DNA of 26,210 nt, from NCBI GenBank assembly GCA_017523995.1, contig JAFWUX010000067.1, positions 1 through 26,210 on the forward strand. The letters run 5' to 3'. Below, in pieces: positions 22,154-26,210 of the stretch. The first letter of the stretch is position 1, and every line of letters starts with the position of its first letter. The notes below the pieces were generated by a model. The model saw only the letters and a list, made by a program, of their open reading frames with translations, was not told the DNA's origin and made no database searches. The translations under genes were made by a program, and so were the position numbers. This DNA comes from Oscillospiraceae bacterium (GTDB lineage Bacteria > Bacillota_A > Clostridia > Oscillospirales > Ruminococcaceae).

Positions 22154-24490
22154 ATGGTTCTTTGCAGTAACTGTAAAAAGCGCCCTGCCATTGTGTTTAT
22201 TACCTCAATGCACGGCTCGGAGAAACGGAACGAGGGCTTGTGCCTTGTCTGCGCGAAAAAGCTGAATATTCCGCAGGTTGCCGAGTATATGGAGCATATG
22301 GGCATCTCGGATGAGGATATTGAGCAGATGAGCGACCAGATGATGGATCTGCTCGACAACGAGGACGAAAACTTTGAGATGGGCGGTGCAAGCACCATGC
22401 CCGGATTCATCCAGCGGCTCTTTACCGATCATCCTGTGACGGATGCGGAGAAGGAGCAGCCGAAGGAGAAGGACGATGAGCCGAAAAAGCCCGAAAAGGC
22501 AAGCGACCTGTTCGGCAGATTCGGCGGCGACAAAACCGGCAAGGGCGAGGACCGCAAATCCAGAAAGAAGGAGCGCAAAAAGGAGCTCAAATATCTGGAC
22601 AGCTATTGCACCAATCTCAGCAAGCGCGCTGAGGAGGGCAAAATGGACGGCGTCATCGGCAGAGATACCGAGATCGCGCGCGTCATCCAGATTCTCTCGC
22701 GCCGCCAGAAGAACAATCCCTGCCTGATCGGTGAACCGGGCGTCGGCAAGACGGCGGTCGCTGAGGGCATTGCACTGCGCATTGCATCCGGCGATGTGCC
22801 CTTCCATCTCAAGGATAAAAAGATTTATCTGCTTGACATGACCGCACTGGTCGCAGGCACGCAGTTCCGCGGACAGTTCGAGAGCAGAGTCAAGGGACTT
22901 GTCGAGGAGGTCAAGGAGCAGGGGAATATCATCCTGTTCATCGACGAGGTGCACAGCCTTGTCGGCGCAGGTGACTCCGAGGGTTCGATGAACGCCGCGA
23001 ATATCCTGAAGCCGGCACTCTCCAGAGGCGAGGTGCAGGTCATCGGTGCAACCACGTTCACCGAGTACCGCAAGTATATCGAAAAGGACGGCGCACTCGA
23101 ACGCCGTTTCCAGCCCGTCAAGGTCGATGAGCCGACCATTGAGGATACAGTCGAAATCCTCAAGGGCGTTGCAAAATATTACGAGGAATTCCACCGCGTA
23201 CACATCGCCCCGGCGATGCTGCGGCTCTGCGCCGTGCTCTCCGAGCGCTATATCACAGACCGTTTCCTGCCGGATAAGGCAATCGACCTGCTCGATGAAA
23301 GCTGTGCCTATGTCAGCATCCGCCACCCGGAGCTGACCGAGCTTGACCGCCTGACCACAGAGATCGCGGAAAAGCAGGAGCAGATCGACGAGATCGAGGA
23401 CGACCAGAATCCCGATTATCAGAAGCTCGCCGAGTATAAGGGCGAGATGATCCACCTGAAAGCGCGTTTCGATGAGCTGACCGAGCATCCGGTCGAGGTC
23501 AATGTCGAGGCGGGCGACCTTGCACATGTCATTGAGATCTGGACCGGCATTCCGGCAAACAAAATCGAGGAGACCGAATACGCCAAGCTGCGCGACCTTG
23601 AAGCGCATCTCAAGGAGCATATCATCGGTCAGGATGAGGCGATTGCAGCGCTCGCAAAGGCGATCAAGCGCAGCCGCGTGCAGATGTCCGCACGCCGCAG
23701 ACCGGCTTCGTTTATCTTTGTCGGTCCGACCGGTGTCGGTAAGACGGAGCTTGTCAAGGTGCTCTCGAATGAGATGTTCGATTCGACCGATCCGCTGATC
23801 CGGCTCGATATGACCGAGTATATGGAAAAGCACGCTGTTTCGCGCATGATCGGTTCGCCTCCGGGCTATGTCGGCTACGATGAGGCAGGTCAGCTGACCG
23901 AAAAAGTGCGCCGCAGACCGTATTCCGTCATCCTCTTTGACGAGATCGAAAAGGCACATCCGGATGTCATGAACCTGCTGCTGCAGATTCTCGACGAGGG
24001 CAAAATCGACGACGCACAGGGCAGAACGGTCAACTTTGAGAACACCATTATCATCATGACCTCGAACGCGGGCAGCACGGATAAATCCACCGGTGTCGGC
24101 TTCAACCGCACCGAGGAGGAGATCTCGAAGGAGAAGGCGCTGAAGGGTCTCAAGGACTTCCTGCGTCCGGAATTCGTCGGCAGAATCGACGAGATCATTG
24201 TGTTCAATCCGCTGACGGTTGAGGACTATATCCGCATTGCAGACCTCATGCTCAAGGAGACCGCTGCAGCACTTTCCGAGCGCGGCATCCTGCTGGACTG
24301 GGACGATGCGGCACTCCGGATCGCTGCGGAGAAGTCGCACGGTCAGCGCTACGGTGCGCGTGATATCCGCCGCACGCTGCGCGATGAGATCGAGGATCCG
24401 ATCGCCTCGCTGATTGTTGATTCCGATACGCCGCTGCACATGGTTCACATCCGCGGCACCGAGGAAGGCATCAAGCTGGAGTCGGAATAA
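22154..24490 (+). CDS. clpE: ATP-dependent unfoldase ClpE
   Basis: A 778-residue Hsp100/Clp ATPase. The N-terminus has a C4 zinc finger (Cys4, Cys7, Cys30, Cys33), the mark of ClpE; ClpC instead carries a Clp N-domain. After an acidic/basic linker (about 95-145) come AAA domain 1 with Walker A GEPGVGKT (193-200) and Walker B ILFIDE (260-265), a short coiled coil (about 394-445), AAA domain 2 with Walker A GPTGVGKT (524-531) and Walker B ILFDE (593-597), and a ClpP-docking loop candidate VGF (648-650). It should feed damaged proteins to ClpP during stress. The ATG fits the family start, though the ribosome binding site is distant. Confidence 0.94.
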   Translation: MVLCSNCKKRPAIVFITSMHGSEKRNEGLCLVCAKKLNIPQVAEYMEHMGISDEDIEQMSDQMMDLLDNEDENFEMGGASTMPGFIQRLFTDHPVTDAEKEQPKEKDDEPKKPEKASDLFGRFGGDKTGKGEDRKSRKKERKKELKYLDSYCTNLSKRAEEGKMDGVIGRDTEIARVIQILSRRQKNNPCLIGEPGVGKTAVAEGIALRIASGDVPFHLKDKKIYLLDMTALVAGTQFRGQFESRVKGLVEEVKEQGNIILFIDEVHSLVGAGDSEGSMNAANILKPALSRGEVQVIGATTFTEYRKYIEKDGALERRFQPVKVDEPTIEDTVEILKGVAKYYEEFHRVHIAPAMLRLCAVLSERYITDRFLPDKAIDLLDESCAYVSIRHPELTELDRLTTEIAEKQEQIDEIEDDQNPDYQKLAEYKGEMIHLKARFDELTEHPVEVNVEAGDLAHVIEIWTGIPANKIEETEYAKLRDLEAHLKEHIIGQDEAIAALAKAIKRSRVQMSARRRPASFIFVGPTGVGKTELVKVLSNEMFDSTDPLIRLDMTEYMEKHAVSRMIGSPPGYVGYDEAGQLTEKVRRRPYSVILFDEIEKAHPDVMNLLLQILDEGKIDDAQGRTVNFENTIIIMTSNAGSTDKSTGVGFNRTEEEISKEKALKGLKDFLRPEFVGRIDEIIVFNPLTVEDYIRIADLMLKETAAALSERGILLDWDDAALRIAAEKSHGQRYGARDIRRTLRDEIEDPIASLIVDSDTPLHMVHIRGTEEGIKLESE

Positions 24491-24519
24491 GCGCCGCTCC
24501 CTTTGCAATTCCATGATAA

Positions 24520-24565
24520 AAAAGCCGCTCTGGTTTGCATGATGCAGACCGGAGCGGCTTTTCTT
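24520..24565 (+). terminator. Strong intrinsic terminator of clpE, possibly bidirectional
   Basis: AAAAGCCGCTC (24520-24530) pairs with GAGCGGCTTTT (24552-24562). The stem continues inward through GGTTTGC and GCAGACC with one G-U pair. TTTTCTT follows at 24559-24565. A run of six A at 24518-24523 gives a U-tract on the other strand as well, so minus-strand transcripts would also stop here. Confidence 0.92.
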
Positions 24566-24607
24566 GATCGCGTGGATTGGCATTGTTCCTGCAACAGAAC
24601 AGAAGGC

Positions 24608-24640
24608 AAAAAAAACGGGATGGCGTTGCGGCCATCCTGT
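24608..24640 (-). terminator. Minus-strand intrinsic terminator of the small-RNA unit
   Basis: Read on the minus strand, ACAGGATGGC pairs with GCCATCCCGT (one G-U pair) around a 6-nt loop and is followed by eight T (plus-strand A-run 24608-24615). This is a textbook terminator for transcription from right to left. Confidence 0.9.
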
Positions 24641-24726
24641 ATGAAGGAAAGAGGTTACCATAAGCAAATCCGAGCGGCAGTGAACCAAATTCACTGTTGA
24701 TCCACTCCAATTTGTTGGTGAAAACT
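24608..24726 (-). ncRNA. Candidate small non-coding RNA, about 119 nt
   Basis: A complete minus-strand transcription unit with no convincing reading frame: a consensus promoter (24733-24761), a predicted start near 24726 and a strong terminator ending near 24608. Internal structure includes CAGTGAA (24678-24684) pairing perfectly with TTCACTG (24690-24696) around 5 nt, and a small CCAA/TTGG hairpin at 24707-24718 (plus-strand sequence given). It lies convergent to clpE, beyond the clpE terminator, so it is not a simple clpE antisense RNA. I could not match it to a known family such as 6S RNA, SRP RNA, tmRNA or a riboswitch. Function is unknown; a trans-acting regulator is one possibility. Confidence 0.65.
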
Positions 24727-24732
24727 ATATAT

Positions 24733-24761
24733 AGTATACATGTTTTACAAGGATTTGTCAA
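24733..24761 (-). promoter_or_regulatory. Minus-strand consensus promoter of the small RNA
   Basis: On the minus strand, TTGACA (plus coordinates 24756-24761) and TATACT (24733-24738) are separated by exactly 17 bp: a perfect -35 and a five-of-six -10. The surrounding DNA is AT-rich, as expected of a real promoter. Confidence 0.8.
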
Positions 24762-25129
24762 TCAGTTTACTTCATTTTCGGCGGTTTTGATAACAATTAA
24801 AGCGTATAGAGGGGATTTAAGCACAATTCGCCAAATGTTTCGGGCACATCTTGCGGAGTTGGCAATATTGTCCATGCAATTTTCCGCCTGAATCCTTATT
24901 CGCGGAGACAATGCATCAGACTGTGTGCGCGTTTGAACAGTTTGACGGGGATTGACCGAGAGCGGGTTGCAGTTGTAGCACGGAGAAATACAGTTTGTCC
25001 GGTTTTTAACGATGTTCATTGAATGTTCATATAATACGATGCGACAATATGACAGTTCGTATGCGAAAATCAGGACAAATCCGCATAAAACCGGCATTAT
25101 TTCTGATTCAGATAGGATATAATAAAACA
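24762..25129. other. AT-rich gene-free stretch upstream of gdhA with repeats
   Basis: No supported protein gene on either strand. The stretch contains a direct repeat ATGTTCAT at 25012-25019 and 25023-25030, 11 bp apart, which runs into a TATAAT at 25030-25035. It has inverted segments TTTGTCC (24994-25000) with GGACAAA (25073-25079) and CCGGTTTT (24999-25006) with AAAACCGG (25087-25094), and another TATAAT at 25118-25123 without a good -35. This looks like an upstream regulatory region for gdhA, but no regulator is identified. Confidence 0.45.
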
Positions 25130-25158
25130 TTTCCAAACTATGCAAAATAGAGTATAAT
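25130..25158 (+). promoter_or_regulatory. Proximal promoter of gdhA
   Basis: TATAAT at 25153-25158 with TTTCCA (four of six) at 25130-25135, 17 bp apart. Transcription would begin near 25165, giving a leader of about 47 nt. Weaker TATAAT boxes further upstream may be alternative promoters. Confidence 0.65.
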
Positions 25159-25166
25159 TAGGGGGT

Positions 25167-25202
25167 GGACTTACGAACGTCCCTGAACTTTTTTGTAAGG
25201 AG
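25167..25202 (+). promoter_or_regulatory. gdhA leader with two mutually exclusive hairpins and ribosome binding site
   Basis: AAGGAG at 25197-25202 is the gdhA ribosome binding site. CTTACGAA (25170-25177) can pair with TTTGTAAG (25192-25199, one G-U pair), burying the AAG of that site. Alternatively GGAC (25167-25170) pairs with GTCC (25179-25182), leaving the site free. The two pairings share bases and cannot coexist. A T-run lies at 25189-25194. Confidence 0.5.
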
Positions 25203-25211
25203 ATTTGTGTT

Positions 25212-26210
25212 ATGGAACTGAAGAATGCTTACCTCAAATCCGTCTACGAGCAGGTTGAAAAGCGCAACCCGAACGAGCCGGAATTCCTCCAGACTGTCGC
25301 TGAAGTGCTCAGCACCCTCGAGCCTGTTGTCGAGAAGAGACCTGACCTCGTTGAGGCTGGTGTCATCGAGAGAATGGTCGAGCCGGAGCGCCAGATCATC
25401 TTCCGTGTGCCGTGGATCGACGACAACGGCAAGCAGCAGGTCAACCGCGGTTTCCGTGTCCAGTTCAACTCTGCAATCGGACCGTACAAGGGCGGCCTCC
25501 GCTTTGCTAAGAACGTTTACATCGGCATCATCAAGTTCCTCGGCTTCGAGCAGACCTTTAAGAACTCCCTGACCTCCCTCCCGATGGGCGGCGGCAAGGG
25601 CGGTTCCGACTTCGATCCGCAGGGCAAGTCTGATGCAGAGGTTATGCGTTTCTGCCAGAGCTTCATGACTGAGCTTTATCGTCACATCGGCCCGAACCTC
25701 GACGTTCCGGCTGGTGATATCGGTGTCGGCGCCCGTGAGATCGGCTACCTGTTCGGCCAGTATAAGAGACTCCAGAACGAGTTTACCGGCGTTCTGACCG
25801 GTAAGGGCATCTCCTACGGCGGTTCTCTGATCCGTCCGGAGGCAACCGGTTACGGCGCTGTCTACTATGTCCAGAACATGCTTGACTACTTCAAGGATGA
25901 GATCAAGGGCAAGACCTTTGCAGTTTCCGGCTTCGGCAACGTTGCATGGGGTACCATCAAGAAGGTCAACGAGCTCGGCGGTAAGGTTGTTACCATTTCC
26001 GGTCCGGACGGCTACATCTATGATCCGGACGGCATTTCCACCGATGAGAAGGTTGACTACCTGCTCGAGATGAGAGCATCCTGCCGCAACCGCGCTGAGG
26101 ACTATGCTGACAAGTTCCCGTCTGCAAAGTTCTTCAAGGGCGAGAAGCCGTGGGGCGTCAAGGCTGACATTCTGATGCCGTGCGCAACCCAGAACGAGGT
26201 TGGCGTTGAG
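25212..26210 (+). CDS. gdhA: NADP-type glutamate dehydrogenase GdhA (3' end beyond the window)
   Basis: Hexameric glutamate dehydrogenase of the short bacterial class, forming glutamate from 2-oxoglutarate and ammonium. The visible 333 residues of about 445 include GPYKGGLRF (90-98), the catalytic Lys129 in PMGGGKGGSDFDP (124-136), Asp169 in VPAGDIGVGAREIG (165-178) and the dinucleotide-binding turn SGFGNVA (239-245). The NADP preference is inferred from the class. The frame is open to the last base. Codon use differs from the neighbours: alanine is coded by GCT, GCA or GCC with no GCG seen, and AGA and CGT are favoured, suggesting high expression. It has its own promoter and a structured leader. 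Confidence 0.96.
   Translation, partial: MELKNAYLKSVYEQVEKRNPNEPEFLQTVAEVLSTLEPVVEKRPDLVEAGVIERMVEPERQIIFRVPWIDDNGKQQVNRGFRVQFNSAIGPYKGGLRFAKNVYIGIIKFLGFEQTFKNSLTSLPMGGGKGGSDFDPQGKSDAEVMRFCQSFMTELYRHIGPNLDVPAGDIGVGAREIGYLFGQYKRLQNEFTGVLTGKGISYGGSLIRPEATGYGAVYYVQNMLDYFKDEIKGKTFAVSGFGNVAWGTIKKVNELGGKVVTISGPDGYIYDPDGISTDEKVDYLLEMRASCRNRAEDYADKFPSAKFFKGEKPWGVKADILMPCATQNEVGVE

Noticed and set aside
22205..24694. 829-codon minus-strand open frame opposite clpE
   Set aside because: It mirrors the third-position bias of clpE, has no recognisable domain, and clpE itself is certain from its motifs.
24471..24761. Minus-strand frame running through the small-RNA unit
   Set aside because: It would have to cross a strong minus-strand terminator and the bidirectional clpE terminator, and it starts upstream of the predicted transcript start.
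24762..25145. 127-codon minus-strand frame in the gdhA upstream region
   Set aside because: Not antisense to a gene, but it has no good ribosome binding site, a composition unlike other proteins here and no family; it also covers the repeats and gdhA promoter region.

Overview
This 26.2 kb window looks like chromosomal core sequence from a moderately GC-rich Clostridia genome, most likely a Ruminococcus-like member of the Oscillospiraceae/Ruminococcaceae. The pointers are a dockerin-type calcium-loop repeat in a lipoprotein, a ClpE-type unfoldase with an N-terminal zinc finger, an ECF transporter module near truA, a DUF5711-like protein, an NADP-type glutamate dehydrogenase, and strong AGGAGG-type ribosome binding sites. 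The genus is inferred from gene content, not from a marker gene. Every convincing protein gene lies on the + strand. I see no insertion sequence, phage gene, CRISPR array, tRNA or rRNA.

Layout. (1) 1-6838: an extended-minus-10 promoter drives ruvC-ruvA. ruvB follows only after six inserted genes: three diverged lipoprotein/membrane paralogues (one with a single dockerin-like repeat), an SseB-like protein, a small Ala/Lys-rich protein and a His-Ser-repeat membrane protein. (2) 6863-8755: a papain-like cysteine-protease-fold candidate, an unknown protein, a GyrI-like small-molecule-binding protein and a small two-helix membrane protein whose best ribosome binding site points to an ATA codon. 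(3) 8756-9009: two copies of a modular multi-hairpin repeat. (4) 9010-13779: a GlmM-like phosphohexomutase in which all the catalytic motifs are degraded, then cytidine deaminase, Nudix hydrolase, rRNA-type SAM methyltransferase, GNAT acetyltransferase, CAT-family acetyltransferase and a small lipoprotein. (5) 13829-19817: ecfA1-ecfA2-ecfT, a YfhO-family membrane protein and truA. (6) 19853-24490: a DUF5711-like protein containing a perfect consensus promoter, a CvpA-family protein and clpE. (7) 24491-25211: about 720 bp without a protein gene. It holds the clpE terminator, a previously unlabelled minus-strand small-RNA unit (consensus promoter, about 119 nt, strong terminator), AT-rich DNA with repeats, and the gdhA promoter and leader. 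(8) 25212 to the end: gdhA, truncated by the window edge.

How they work together. RuvABC resolves Holliday junctions. The EcfA1/A2/T energising module powers vitamin or metal uptake with substrate-binding subunits encoded elsewhere. TruA modifies tRNA, and ClpE with ClpP handles misfolded protein. GdhA assimilates ammonium. No single new multi-gene defence or biosynthetic system is evident. The most unusual items are the pseudo-mutase, the minus-strand sRNA, the switch-like gdhA leader, the compensated hairpin repeats and the possible ATA start.
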